DNA of 64,000 bases, taken from NCBI GenBank assembly GCA_011503125.2, contig WWBZ02000062.1, positions 620,001-684,000 on the forward strand. The letters run 5' to 3'. Positions 24,401 through 36,189 of this stretch are shown here, in pieces; the stretch's first letter is position 1; each line of letters begins with the position of its first letter. The stretch is from Botryosphaeria dothidea. Its lineage: Eukaryota > Ascomycota > Dothideomycetes > Botryosphaeriales > Botryosphaeriaceae. The translations under genes were made by a program, and so were the position numbers. The notes beneath the pieces are model-generated. The model searched no databases. It saw only the letters and a list, made by a program, of their open reading frames with translations, and had not been told where the DNA came from.

Positions 24401-24508
24401 GTCTCACTCGGCGAGTTCCTGTCCGAAAATGGGCATGCGTGCAGGGTTGTGAAAGAGGCGATGGATGGAGATTGTCCAGCAGAGGGATCCGCGGCGCCGG
24501 CAAATTGA
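21487..24508 (+). CDS. STAND-type N-terminal domain / ankyrin protein (NLR-like without NACHT)
   Basis: Five exons (21487-21926, 21985-22666, 22713-22852, 22910-23160, 23211-24508), introns of 58, 46, 57 and 50 bp; all phases agree; 936 aa. Residues 1-~100 (MSDPFSVAGSAVGIVSLGLAVCQGIIGYY) are the 'fungal N-terminal domain of STAND proteins' type (PF17111/PF17107-like). The middle (about 230-340) has the CPC...CPY and FRAVVPDDSPAFTLL pattern of large fungal proteins of this class. Two degenerate ankyrin repeats (QSPLHLAAG; LPLEYACW) lie at about 540-610. No NACHT/NB-ARC P-loop is seen, so it is not a canonical NLR. The family is linked to recognition/incompatibility by domain association only. 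The exon model is my reconstruction. Confidence 0.8.
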
Positions 24509-24777
24509 CTGGGACATCACAATATTCTTGAGATACATCATCGCGTGGATATCTGACTTTCCACGCCGGATGAGTAATGAGTTATGAACAACATTAATTA
24601 TGGGCTGCGACCTCTGTTGAGTTTGGCGTATATGGAAGGGGAGGTGACCCTAGTACATTAAGGGTTAGCGGAAGCGAAGCGTACACAATTCAATCCAAAC
24701 ATTCGACATGCCGTAAACCAACGATCCAACAATCCTGACTGCTTTTCACCTCAGTTTGGTGCCTGAACTTTGTCCAC

Positions 24778-26200
24778 TCAATAGCAGCAGCGACCACAGT
24801 ACCCACAGTCTTCGGCCAAGCACGCAGTGTAGTCTTTCTCCGACTCATCATCGCTGTCGAACAGTGGAGCCCCGCCTTCCGTATCCGAGCCCGCCGAGAG
24901 GTACAGCTCATCCTCGCTACTGGATGCGTCTCCAAAACCATCTGATTTGTCCAAGTCGCCATTGATCCACCATGCTTTCATCTCATCCGGCAGAGCCGCC
25001 GGGGCATCGCTCATCTGCTCCCGGATCTCCAGCACATCGACCTCTTTCCTTCGCACCTCCAGCCGCCTATCAGCCCTGCCCTTCACCATTGACGCAATCT
25101 GTCGGATGAGCGCCGCAAGCTGACGAAGCGTACCCTCGTTCTCTAGCTCCCACTTCTGCACATCCTCGCGGACGTCTTGAACGCGAATGTCCTTGAACGT
25201 GCCGCGTTCGTGGTAAGCCAGGACGAAGTTGGGAATCTGCGAGGCCCACAGCCTCGGTATTTCTTCTCCGAGGACATCTTGATCCATCCTCTTCGCCGAC
25301 CGTGTCTTGAGATCAAAGATCGCCGCTTGAGTGACCTTCCGACCTCCCGTTCGAGCGTCAAGCCGTGTTGTCTTTGATTCATCCCAGAGAATTTCAGGAT
25401 TGAGATGGCGTTCATCATCCAGATGCTTGAGGTAGCCGTCACCTTCGAACCTGACAACGCATCCAAGGCCCGCGAAATTGTATTTGATAAGGCGTTGGTG
25501 TGACTGAGATCCCTTTGCGCCATCCTCCCACGTGGTATAGGCCTCCGGGAATGTATGCCCGTAACCCCTAACACCCTGGATGGTCTCCGTCGGAGAATTT
25601 TCTCGTCGAATGAAGAAAACGGTATTTCCGACCGCCTCCACCGAGAATCTGAAAGGCTTGTCGACTTTGCGGATGAAGCGAAGAAGGTTTCCGAGCGTAC
25701 TCGCGCAGGCAAAGACGTCAACGTCCTCGGTTGCGAACGAGGCAGTTTGTGCGGAAATTGCACAGATAGCCGGCTCCATGGGATACTCGGAGTACCTCGC
25801 AGCGTTTGCATCTCGATAGTACGTACCCGAATCTTCTTTCAGCTGCACTGGCTCGTCGAGAGGCATCCAAGCTGGTGGGCCCCCTGCACGTCCTCGTCAG
25901 CTACTGGCGAGCCGCCACGAGGAAATACTCACCTGGTATTAGGATGGTGGGTCTTTCGTCACCATCTACCCAGTTGTACGAGCCGACATACTGGCAGTTG
26001 CTGATCGCTGGAATGTGGTTCTGACCGTCTGCGGACACAGACAGATCCTTCACCATGAGTCTTTGCAAGACTGATCCAACCGGGGGCGAAGGAGGTCGAG
26101 GCTCTTCAGGACGGCTGGGATAGATTGTTTTGGGCCCAGCCCAAGAAGCTCTACCACGACCGCGGCCACGGCCACGCCAGCTTCCGCGTTTGAAGTCCAT
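24778..26200 (-). CDS. Fungal protein of unknown function, divergent partner of the helicase-AAA gene
   Basis: Two exons (26200-25933 and 25883-24778) around a 49-bp phase-1 intron; 457 aa. Residues 1-20 are an Arg/Gly-rich RGRGRGR segment typical of RNA-binding tails. The middle part is a conserved fungal family (NYNWVDGDERPTILIPG-like start, GTYYRDANAARYPMEPA-like, VFFIRRENSPTETI, GYGHTFPEAYTTWE, then VRFEGDGYL). The last ~70 residues are acidic, ending in a Cys cluster (CGYCGRCCY). I recall relatives labelled 'geranylgeranyl pyrophosphate synthetase' in databases, but no DDxxD prenyl-synthase motif is present, so that label should not be used. Features such as DLKTR followed by K/E pairs hint at, but do not prove, a nuclease-like fold. 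It starts 615 bp from the giant helicase-AAA gene on the other strand. Confidence 0.8.
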
Positions 26201-26815
26201 CTTTGGAGCAATGAAGTTTGTTGATGATTTTCACGAACTCAAGCAGTAGATCGAAGGGGGATCTTAAAGATTTGTCGATAAATGTTCTTGCGGCAAAGGC
26301 GGGGCACAGCAAGAGGCAGCACTTTGTGTGTCTGCCTTGTCGCCTGGTGCGGCGTAGGGCATGTCGAGACACGCAAACGGCGCGTATCCTGGTAACCAAT
26401 CGTCGAACGTCCCCCAGACAAGGATGCGGATACCAACAACTGGCTCTGAGACTTGCGCATGACCTTGTTGTGTGGGTCAGGTACCAGCTGAAGGGATCAC
26501 GACGACTGTACATGGGGCTGTGTAAACGGTTGCCTGGTATAGGTGGGGCAATTGAGGGTAGAGCAAGATGTTGCCAGTGAGTTCTTGGATGCTGTCATTT
26601 TAAGTCACCTTTGTTGATAAGAAATCCAGCTCCCGCAGCTATTCTGTTGTGCGACGCGTGCGTTTGCACTTTCAGCCTGCCAACAATACTGACCCACCAC
26701 ACCCCGCATTTCTTTCGCCTCTCATACCGCTCAGAATTAAATTTCCACCCATCCATTCACCTCTCGTAGTGCCTTCAAAAATTCCTTCGTTGCAATTACC
26801 TACACTTCTGGAGAC
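26201..26815. promoter_or_regulatory. Divergent (possibly shared) promoter region
   Basis: 615 bp between the start codons of the 457-aa gene (-) and the 2,383-aa gene (+). A CCAAT box lies at about 26395 (gtaaCCAATcg). Right of 26640 the sequence becomes pyrimidine-rich on the plus strand (TTTCTTTCGCC, CTCATACCGCTC), as in promoters and 5' UTRs of filamentous fungi. Shared control is inferred from spacing only. Confidence 0.45.
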
Positions 26816-29800
26816 ATGGCGTCTTCAACGGCTACAGACAAAGCGCGTTCTGCACGTCTGTCTTCCTTCTTTACTTCAGTCATCAAGGGCAAACGCACTA
26901 TTACCACTGGTCGCGATCTATCCCTCTTATTGGAAGCCTTCTGCGATCAAACTGATAGCAGCACATGCGTGCAACGGGTCGTAGCCAGCGATGCTGCAAC
27001 TGATGCACTTCGAGCAAGCTTGCGCTTCGACATTTCCGTCACCTTCATCAACAACCACCTTGAGAAATTCCTTCGCTATCTCCGGGACCCCGGCTTGAAG
27101 CAAATCTGCAATGGAGACTTTCTCAATCGTCTCCTCATCCTGGTAGTGGACCCGCCGCCCCTGTGGAATGCAATCGTCCAGGCCCACAAGCAAAACCAAC
27201 TCACGTCAGAATCTGAGCATGCATTTGCCTGGCTACTTCTCGAGCTCCTCACTTGGAATGCGAATGCCCCAGATGACACCGATTGTGTAGCCCAAGAAGT
27301 TGTCGATAAAAGAACCTTGATCAATTCAGACAATCATGATGTTCGAACCCTCGGACAACGCGTGAAGCATGTTCTGCATGCAAAATCCATCTCTTTACCA
27401 GCACTTGTCTCCGGACCTGGCGGCCGCCATGACAATGACTACTCTGACTTTCGACAAATTACGATATTCCCCACAGAAGACGAGATCATGTCGAAGGACA
27501 GGCCATTCTACCGCCACGCTGATGCTGTCAATGAGACGCCTGCGGACCAACGTGTCGCAGTCCACTTTGACAACCAATTCCGTCTTCTTCGAGAAGACAT
27601 GCTCGCTGAGCTGCGGGATGATCTGAAAACCTCGCAAACGAACAAAGGCAGAAAAGCCAATGCTAGACTCCGTGGATTGACACTCGCCGGTTTCCATTGT
27701 GGCGCAGAGCGGCGTAGATCCCCTTTTGCAATAACTGTTACCTGCAAGTCTGGCTTGGAACGCCTGGCCAGCCGCACATCGGACGAGCGCAAGTCTCTTC
27801 TTAAAGATGACCGGAAGTTCCTAAAACATCAATCTTTTGGGTGCCTGATGGAGAATGGCAAAGTCATCGCATTTGCTACTCTTGACAGGAACGAGGACCT
27901 TCTTGCGGCGGAGCCACCACTCGTGTGCCTTCGTATCCCCGAGACGAAAGCACTTGCCAGAGTGTTGATGACACTGAAGATGTCAAAGGATGTGGAGTTT
28001 CTCCTTGTGGATACAGCAATGTTCTCTTACGAGCCGGTTCTGGAGTGCCTGCAGAATAAGGTTGAGCTACCGCTGGCGGATGAACTGCTCTTCCTCAGAG
28101 ACGACGAATCAAAGCAGAATGTACAGCCTTCCGAAATATGTCCTGATGATGTAGCTCAGGACATTCAAGATTCAGCAGGCCAACATGTGGATGAGACACT
28201 GGACCTTCCCAAGCCCGTTGACTTGGACCCGTCACAGACGGAGTCATTACTTGCTGGACTCAAGCAGACTGTCAGCCTCATTCAAGGCCCACCTGGTAAG
28301 CATCTCATCCCTTCCACAGTGACCAAGGCTGGAACTGCCTGCTGATCGTTGCAGGGACTGGGAAATCGTTCATCGGTGCATTGCTCGCGAAGGCTTTCCA
28401 TGACCACACGCGGAAGAAAATTCTGGTCATCTGCTACACAAATCACGCTCTCGACCAGTTTCTTGAAGACCTTCTCGACATTGGAATTCCAGATCGTAGC
28501 ATGGTTCGCCTCGGCGCAAAATCCAGCCCAAGAACTGAGCACCTTAGCCTTTTCAATCAAGCTTCCGGTCATGGACGCACACAGGCAAGCTGGGCTATGA
28601 TCGACAAGTTGAATGATGAATTGAACAATTATGAGTCCAGTCTCCGCAAACTTCTGTCCTCATATACACACTTTAAAGTCAAGAAGAACGAGATCCTAGA
28701 GTACCTTGAATTTTCAGATGAAGGGTCGGACTTCTTCGATGCATTCCAACTTCCTGCTCAACAGGACAGTTTCACAATAGTCGATGAAAAGGGCCATGCT
28801 GTAAATGAAGCATATCTCTTCGACAGATGGTCGAAGGGCGAGGACGCTGGAGTTTTCGAGCAAATCATGCCTCCGACACATGCCAACATCTGGAAACTTG
28901 AGATGCATGAAAGGCGAGAGAAGCTTGAGGCATGGACCCGCCAGATCCTTGACGAAAGGGTCTCAAGCATCACAAAGATCGTGAAAGCTTTTGATGAATC
29001 CCAAAAACAGCTCCATTTCACATTCAACGAGCAGAAGGCAGAGATTCTGCGTCAGAAGCGTATCGTGGCATGTACCACGACTGCCGCCGCCAAGTACTCG
29101 CAGCAACTTCAGACTGCTTCTCCAGATATCATCCTGGTAGAGGAAGCGGGCGAGATTCTGGAAAGCCATGTCCTGACCGCCATGACCCCTCATACTAAAC
29201 AGCTGGTTCTCATCGGGGATCACCAGCAATTGCGGCCCAAAGTCAACAATTATGCACTCACCGTTGAAAAGGGAGATGGCTATGATCTCAACAGATCTCT
29301 TTTTGAGCGTCTTATCCTGGCTGGTTTCCCGCATACCACCCTTGCGCAACAGCATCGGATGTCCCCTGAGATTTCAACCCTCGTGAGACACCTTACATAC
29401 CATGATCTTCGGGACGCGCCAAAAACACAGAATCGTCCGGCTCTTCGCGGGCTCCAGCATCGGGTTATCTTCTTTAACCATCAGCACTTAGAAGTCTCCG
29501 AACGTAGTGTTGCAGACCGACGTGACCAGGGGTCCAACGTTAGCAAAAAGAACGAATTCGAAGCTGAAATCGTCCTGCAGGTTGTCCGCTATCTGGCGCA
29601 ACAGGGCTACGGCACGTCTGAGCAGGCTGTCCTAACGCCTTATTTGGGTCAGCTCAGTCTCCTTCGCCGTCGCTTGGGTGAAGAGAACGACCCTATCCTG
29701 AAAGATTCGGATTCTTTTGATCTCGTCAAAGCTGGTCTCCTTGCTCCGTCGAGTGCTGCACACAAGAAGCGCCCCATCAAGATATCTACAATCGACAACT

Positions 29801-32800
29801 ATCAGGGTGAGGAAAGCGATATAGTCATTGTTTCTCTCACCAGGGCCAACAAACATGGAGATATCGGGTTCATGACTTCTCCAGAGCGGCTCAATGTGTT
29901 GCTGTCTCGCGCACGTAATGGCCTCATCCTCATCGGCAATTCGGATACCTTTCTCAGTAGCAAGAAGGGAAAAACGACATGGCGCCCGCTGTTTGACCTT
30001 CTTGGCAAGAATGGGCATATCTATGATGGTCTTCCGGTAAAGTGCGAGCAACATCCGGACAAGAAGATGGTGTTGAAACAGCGGAGCGATTTTAAGGAGC
30101 ATTGCCCGGACGGTGGTTGCTCAGAACCTTGGTGAGTTCTCTCCACTCCTTCCATCACATACTCCCAGATACCTGAATCCTTTCCTTGGTGCGTTTCAAT
30201 GACTAATACCTCGCAGTGGTGCCAAACTCGTTTGTGGAATCCATGACTGTCCACAAAAATGCCACCAACTATCAGACCACTCTCAGATCAAGTGTCAGCG
30301 ATACATGAGCGATAAGTGCGACAAGGGTCACCAGTTTAGATGGCGCTGTTTCGCCGGCCGTCCGACTTCTTGCAAGACGTGCAATGCTGAAGCCCAGGAA
30401 AAGGCAAGAAAGGCCCAGAGAGATGCTGATCTGGATGAAAAACGCCAGAATAAGCAAAGAGAGTACGCGAGGGAACTTTCCGAGCTTCAGGACGAGATAG
30501 CCCACGAACGTCGACTGCGCCGCGAGCAGGCAGAGCAAGATGAGAGGGACAGAATTCTTCGCCAGCACCAGAAAGACCTTCAGGATCTGAGATCAGGTGT
30601 CGCTGGAATGAGTATCAGCCGTCAAAAATCGCCGGAAGCTCAAAAACCTCAGAAGCGCTCGCCGTTGCCGAAAACTCCTCCTCAAACGGCTGGACCTGGG
30701 CCTACCTCGCAATCGCAACAGACTTTGAAGCGCAAAGACAGTCACCACCAGAAAGGCACCGGCCCCTGGAAAGCTCCCGAATCGCCCGCAAAGGACGAGT
30801 GGGAGTATCAGAAAAAGTTTGAAGGCGCTTCAAACGATATCCTGGACGAATTGATGGGTATGATTGGACTCGAAAATGTGAAGCAAGAATTTCTTGACAT
30901 CAAAGACAAGGTCGAAGTGGCTATTCGTCAGAATATCAACATGAAAGACGAGAGGTTTGGCGCTTCATTGCTCGGGAACCCAGGAACTGGTAAGTGGACT
31001 CAGCGTTGTCCCCAAAAATGATTTTTCTCTCTCCCAAGCCCGGTTGTGAATGCTAATTTCCTTTAAGGCAAGACAACCGTGGCGCGCCTCTATGCTAAAT
31101 TTCTCAGTTCCCTTGGTGCCCTGCCAGGCCATCATATCGAAGAGACTAGTGGCTCTCGCCTTGCTAACGATGGCGTCTCAGGCTGCCAGAAGCTCATAGA
31201 CAATATCTTGAACAGTGGTGGAGGTGCGCTGTTCATTGATGAGGCATATCAACTTGCCTCTGGAAACAGCCCACAGGGCCGTCAAGTTCTGGACTTCCTC
31301 CTCGCCGAAGTCGAGAATCTCACTGGAAAGATCGTGTTCATTCTGGCTGGCTACAACAAACAAATGGAGTCATTCTTTGCTCACAACCCAGGAATCCCGA
31401 GCCGGTTCCCCCGCGAGATCCAGTTCAAGGACTACAAAAATGAGGAGCTGCTAGAGATCATCAACTATGGGCTCAACAAGCGATACAGAGGACAAATGAA
31501 GGTCGAACTTGGGTGCAGAGGCCTTTACGCTCGTATTGTCGCCCGACGCATCGGCCGTGGTCGGGACCGCGAAGGCTTCGGCAATGCTCGCGCGGTTGAG
31601 AACGCACTTGTACGCATAGTCGAACGCCAGGCAAAGCGGCTTCGGAAAGAGAGAAAGTCTGGTGGGATGCCGGATGACTTTCTCCTCACCCAAGAAGATC
31701 TGCTGGGACCGGAGCCACAAGATGCTCTCAAAGACAATCCTTCGTGGGAGAAGCTCCAGAAGCTCATTGGCCTTGACTCTGTCAAGAATTCCATAAGAGC
31801 GCTCTTTGATACAATGCAGTACAACTACACGCGCGAACTTGACGAAGAACCGTTGATCGATTTCAGCCTCAACAAGGTCTTTTTGGGTAATCCCGGAACT
31901 GGCAAGACCACAGTGGCAAAGCTTTACGGGCAGATCCTGGCAGACATGGGGTTCCTCTCCAGTGGTGAAAGTCAGTATATTACCATACGAAGCGTTGTGC
32001 ACAATAAGACTAACAGACACAAATTTCTAGTGGTTGTCAAAAACCCGTCAGACTTCATTGGCGCGTATATTGGACACTCCGAACGCAACACGAAGGGCAT
32101 TCTCGCCGCCACTCTTGGAAAAGTCTTGGTCATCGACGAAGCGTACAGTCTACATGATCACAGCTCCAAGGGAAGCAATGCCAATACATTCAAGACATCC
32201 GTCATTGATACTATCGTCGCAGAGGTCCAGAGTGTGCCCGGCGATGACCGCTGCGTTCTCCTGCTTGGCTACAGGGAAAAGATGGAGGAGATGTTCCAGA
32301 ATGTCAATCCTGGGCTGACCCGGAGGTTCCCTCTCGACTCGGCCTTCAACTTTGAAGATTTCACAGATGCGGAGCTGGAGTCCATCTTCGACCTTAAGCT
32401 GAAGCAGCTTGGGTTCAAGACCACCAAAGATGGCAAGAAGGTGGCTTTGGAGATGCTCAACAGAGCACGGAACAGGCTGAATTTCGGCAACGCGGGAGAG
32501 GTAGACATCCTCTTCAACAAGGCCAAATTGAGGCACCAGCAACGTATTGCCAAGGGAAAACAGAAAATCGCTGCGATATTCGAGGCGCCAGACTTCGACC
32601 CCGACTTCGAGCGAGGCGAAAGAGCTGCCACCAACGTCGACATGCTCTTCAATGGGGTGATCGGCTGCGAGGAAATTGTGGCCCAGCTGAAGGGCTACCA
32701 GACTGCCGTCGCAAACCTCAAGGCCCTCGATATGAATCCATACGAACAGCTCCCTTTTACTTTCCTCTTCCGCGGTCCTCCAGGCACGGGCAAGACCACC

Positions 32801-34249
32801 ACCGCGGAGCGCATGGGCAAGGTCTACTACGACATGGGCTTCCTGGCCACCGCGGAAGTCATAGTCTGTTCCGCCTCCGAGATGATCGGCCAGTACGTCG
32901 GCCACACGGGACCCAAAACGCAGGCGCTCTTCGAGAAGGCGCTCGGCAAGATTCTCTTTATCGATGAGGCGTATCGCCTGGGCGACGGGCACTTCGCGAA
33001 GGAGGCTATCGACGAGATGGTCGACTGCATCACCAAAGAGAAATTCGCCAACAAGATGATCATCATCCTGGCGGGGTACGACGCCGACATCAACCGCCTC
33101 ATGACCATCAATCCCGGCCTCACGTCGCGCTTCCCGGAGACGATGACTTTCCGCGCTCTGACCTCGCAGGAGTGCCTGACCTTGCTGACACTACTTCTGA
33201 AGAACAAAAACGCCAAGAAGAAAGTCCTCGACGTCAAGGCTCTCGACCCGCCGTCTGACGCCTTCCGCGGTACGCTCGTCAAGCTGTTCGACTCGCTCGC
33301 CGCGCTGCCGAACTGGGCGAATGCGCGTGACGTCAAGACGCTCGTCAAGAACATCTTCGGAAAGATTTTGCGCACAGAAAATCCAACGAGCGGGGCGAGA
33401 GTCGTGTCCGAGCAGTGCGTCATCGACGAGTTGAACCGCATGCTCCGTGAGCGTGTGTATCGAACGCGTCATCTGGGGCCTAGGCACCCGGCTTCAGCTC
33501 CTCCCCCACCACAGGCTTTGGATGATGCTCCGAGTCATGGACCAGCGAGTGCTGGTGGAGACTCTGGCGGTGCGGATGATGGTGCAGGACAGGACGGCCC
33601 GAAGGAATCGCCGCCGGAAGAGGAAGACAAGATTTCATGTCCAGAGTCTCAGAAAGGACCGGCTGGTTGTGACGAAGATAAGCGAGACGCGGGTGTGAGT
33701 GATGCTGTGTGGGAGCAGCTGCAGAGGGATAAGATGGCGACGAAGAAAGCGGAGCAAGAGTATCAAGGGGTGGTCAAGGAGGAGGGACAGCTCAAGAAGA
33801 AGATCGAAAAAGCTGAGGCCGAGGCTGATGAGAAGGACTTTGTAGGTGCCAAGGACAAGGAACATACCAAGGATGGCCAGAAAGGACAGGATCAAGGAGA
33901 TAGGAAGGGGGAGGGCAGACGGGAAGACAGGGCTGGAAATGATGAGCAAGAGAAGCAGGAACGGGAGCGGCTCAGACTTGAAAAGATCATGGCACAGAGG
34001 AGAATTGATGACGAAGCGGAAGAGCGGCGGAAGCAACTTGATCAGAAGAAAAAGGAGTTGGCAGAGCTGGAGCGTAGGAGGATCAGGATGGAGGAGGCGA
34101 GGAGGAAGGAGAAGAAGAAACAAGAGTGTCTGAAGAAGATGGGTGTTTGTCCAATGGGGTTCGTGTGGATCAAGCAGAGTGGTGGGTATAGGTGCGCGGG
34201 TGGGTCGCATTTTGTGTCAGACGCCGATATTGCGCGGTACATGTATTAA
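26816..34249 (+). CDS. ZNFX1/SAD-3-like SF1 helicase fused to three CbxX/CfqX AAA+ domains
   Basis: Five exons (26816-28295, 28355-30131, 30217-30989, 31068-31970, 32031-34249), introns of 59, 85, 78 and 60 bp, all junctions in frame; 2,383 aa. Helicase core about 475-1060: GPPGTGKS, VEEAGEI, LIGDHQQLRP, QQHRMSPEI, DNYQGEESDIV, LLSRARNG, all intact and closest to ZNFX1 and the RNAi helicases Hrr1 and SAD-3. A Cys/His cluster (about 1062-1130; CGAKLVCGIHDCPQKCH) is NFX1-type zinc-finger-like. A charged coiled coil precedes three CbbX/SpoVK-type AAA+ modules with Walker A near 1339, 1617 and 1893, each with IDEAY Walker B and a NPG-x-RFP arginine-finger motif. A Glu/Lys coiled coil (about 2190-2345) and a Cys-containing tail (CPMGFVWI) end the protein. 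Likely an RNA- or RNP-remodelling machine; the role is inferred. Confidence 0.88.
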
Positions 34250-34800
34250 CTGGTCGTGGGCTACAATGCTGATTGCGACACATTATGTAGGGTAAACAGA
34301 TATTTAGGTCAAGAGAATCACCTACTTACCCTGGTATCTTCCTGAGAATGCACTCGCATGAGCGTGAGATAAAAACTGGCTTGGCACAGGAAGCGATTGG
34401 ATCGCCACTCAGGTTTGTGATGGCGGTGCTGCTTTTGCAGCTTCAAAGACACGTCAGTGGCTTGAGTTTGGCAACGCGTATCGGTTCCTCCAGGCAGCTT
34501 CAGGGTGCCACGCATTCGATTGGGTCATAGAGAGAAATTTGAAACCTCGGTATCTTGTTTCAAGATGGGGCGGCCTCTCAGGCAGATTTTCTGGGCTATT
34601 CTGCTGGCCAATAGAGGAGTGCTGACAGAGAAGGCCGAAACAAACCGAAAAGCGGCAATGTCGCCGCAGCTCGCAGATAGGCGCATGAGCGTGGGCTGTG
34701 CAACTCTCAGCCTCGCACGGCAAACATCGAGAGATAAAGTGGCCGGTTTCCGCAGAGGTCCAGCATCCAGATTTCAACTCATAGTTTGACTCTTTGCCTT
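34250..34800. other. Spacer between the helicase-AAA and second STAND-N genes
   Basis: 551 bp with no supported gene. Both neighbours are on the plus strand, so it holds the first gene's 3' end and the second gene's promoter. Confidence 0.6.
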
Positions 34801-36189
34801 ATGACCGACCCTCTGAGCATTGCTGCAAGTATTATCGGAATTGCCGCAGCCGGTGCGAAAGTTTCCATTTCTCTCTATCAGCTGTCGGACGAGGTTGGTT
34901 CGGCCGCAAAAGATGCAAGGCGCATGGGAAATGAGATATCGAGCTTCTGTGCGGTCCTGCGCATGCTCGGTATGACTCTTGAGGAGGCGGATGCTCTGTC
35001 AGTGCTCCGCTGCAAAGACGTGGCCGAGGAGATGAGCGCCAGGTGCTTGACGATTTTCATCGAGATCATCGAGCTCGTGCGAGAGCTTCAACGTTATATC
35101 TGTGCTCCTGGTGAGCACGGCTCAAAGTGGACGAAAAGGATTGGATGGGTACTTCAGAAGCCGAGGATTGCATACCTGCGAGGGTGTTTGGAGTCTTACA
35201 AAAGTACTCTCAATCTCATGCTGGCGACGCTTGAACTGGCTAGACAGGTGGAAAAACGCAGGCAAGTTCAAACCCTTACCCCTTTGTGGCTTTTACTAAC
35301 AAGGACAAGGAGCTCGAAGATCCGTGGCGCAGAGCATGAAAGTGAGAAACATCGGCAAAGCCTCATTCACAGTTTAGAGCTCGCAAACCGCGCTTCTATA
35401 GCGGAGCTCAAAGAGCTCGAAGAACAAGCATCTACGAAACGGGAAGAACCGCTAGTCAAGGAAGAGCCAAGTTCAGAGTCTCTAGAGCCACCGAAAACAG
35501 GAGACGAGAGAACGGAGAACCCCGGAGGTTCTCGCAAATCCTTTCGCTCCAACGACAATTCCTTCTTCATAGAGTCCCTTCATAAGGAGCTGGAATCCTT
35601 TCGAACAGGCGGAGCAAATACTATCAGCGTCAACACAACTGAAGGTTACTCAATATCTCAAACTTCATGGACATCCACACGAAATTCATTCTGGTTGTCG
35701 GAGGAACAGCGGAACCTGCGGAGGTGGTCCTCACAACTACTACATACACCCGACGAACCACCAAGAAGGCGCATTTCACAGCTGTCTCTGGATTCAAGAC
35801 AATCTCGAAGAATGACTCAAGTGTATGACGGTATCGTGCAAGCTCCACCTTTTCCAGTCATCAACGAGGGGGAGGAGACAGGAACCGGACCGGGGACGTT
35901 GTCGGAAACCCGCCATCATGCTCAAGACGATTGCACGACGCATTCTGGATCTCCCCCAAACCTATCCCTATTCAACCAGGATTTCTCCAAAGTCACCAGA
36001 GCCATTAAGCACTGGCTGGATGATCTTCCGGCTGAAGATTGCGCCAAGGCGTGGAGATCTTTGCTCCCAGCTGGATACATGGTATGGTATCTAAGCGAGC
36101 ACTCGTCCTCGAACCAGTTGCGCGGCCCGGGAAGTTACAGCAGGCAACTAAGTCAGCCTGCCGAATTAGCTCACCGCTCCAAAATCTAA
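34801..36189 (+). CDS. STAND-type N-terminal-domain protein, stand-alone
   Basis: Open frame of 462 aa from ATG 34801; the frame continues upstream only to a TTG. Residues 1-~130 (MTDPLSIAASIIGIAAAGAKVSISLYQLSDEVGS) are the same class of N-terminal domain as in the gene at 21487, here with a clear amphipathic opening typical of fungal NLR N-termini. Residues ~200-240 are a charged coiled coil. ~240-400 is low-complexity Ser/Thr/Arg-rich. A short conserved-looking segment (FSKVTRAIKHWLDDLPAEDC) lies near the end. There is no NACHT, kinase or repeat domain, so it may be a solo signalling/adaptor domain. A 42-bp in-frame GC-AG intron (35262-35303) is possible but not needed. The exact C-terminus after about 36080 is uncertain. 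Confidence 0.7.
   Translation: MTDPLSIAASIIGIAAAGAKVSISLYQLSDEVGSAAKDARRMGNEISSFCAVLRMLGMTLEEADALSVLRCKDVAEEMSARCLTIFIEIIELVRELQRYICAPGEHGSKWTKRIGWVLQKPRIAYLRGCLESYKSTLNLMLATLELARQVEKRRQVQTLTPLWLLLTRTRSSKIRGAEHESEKHRQSLIHSLELANRASIAELKELEEQASTKREEPLVKEEPSSESLEPPKTGDERTENPGGSRKSFRSNDNSFFIESLHKELESFRTGGANTISVNTTEGYSISQTSWTSTRNSFWLSEEQRNLRRWSSQLLHTPDEPPRRRISQLSLDSRQSRRMTQVYDGIVQAPPFPVINEGEETGTGPGTLSETRHHAQDDCTTHSGSPPNLSLFNQDFSKVTRAIKHWLDDLPAEDCAKAWRSLLPAGYMVWYLSEHSSSNQLRGPGSYSRQLSQPAELAHRSKI

Noticed and set aside
35262..35303. Possible GC-AG intron of 42 bp in the second STAND-N gene
   Set aside because: The frame is open through it, and 42 bp is shorter than every intron in this window's gene models. 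Kept only as a note.
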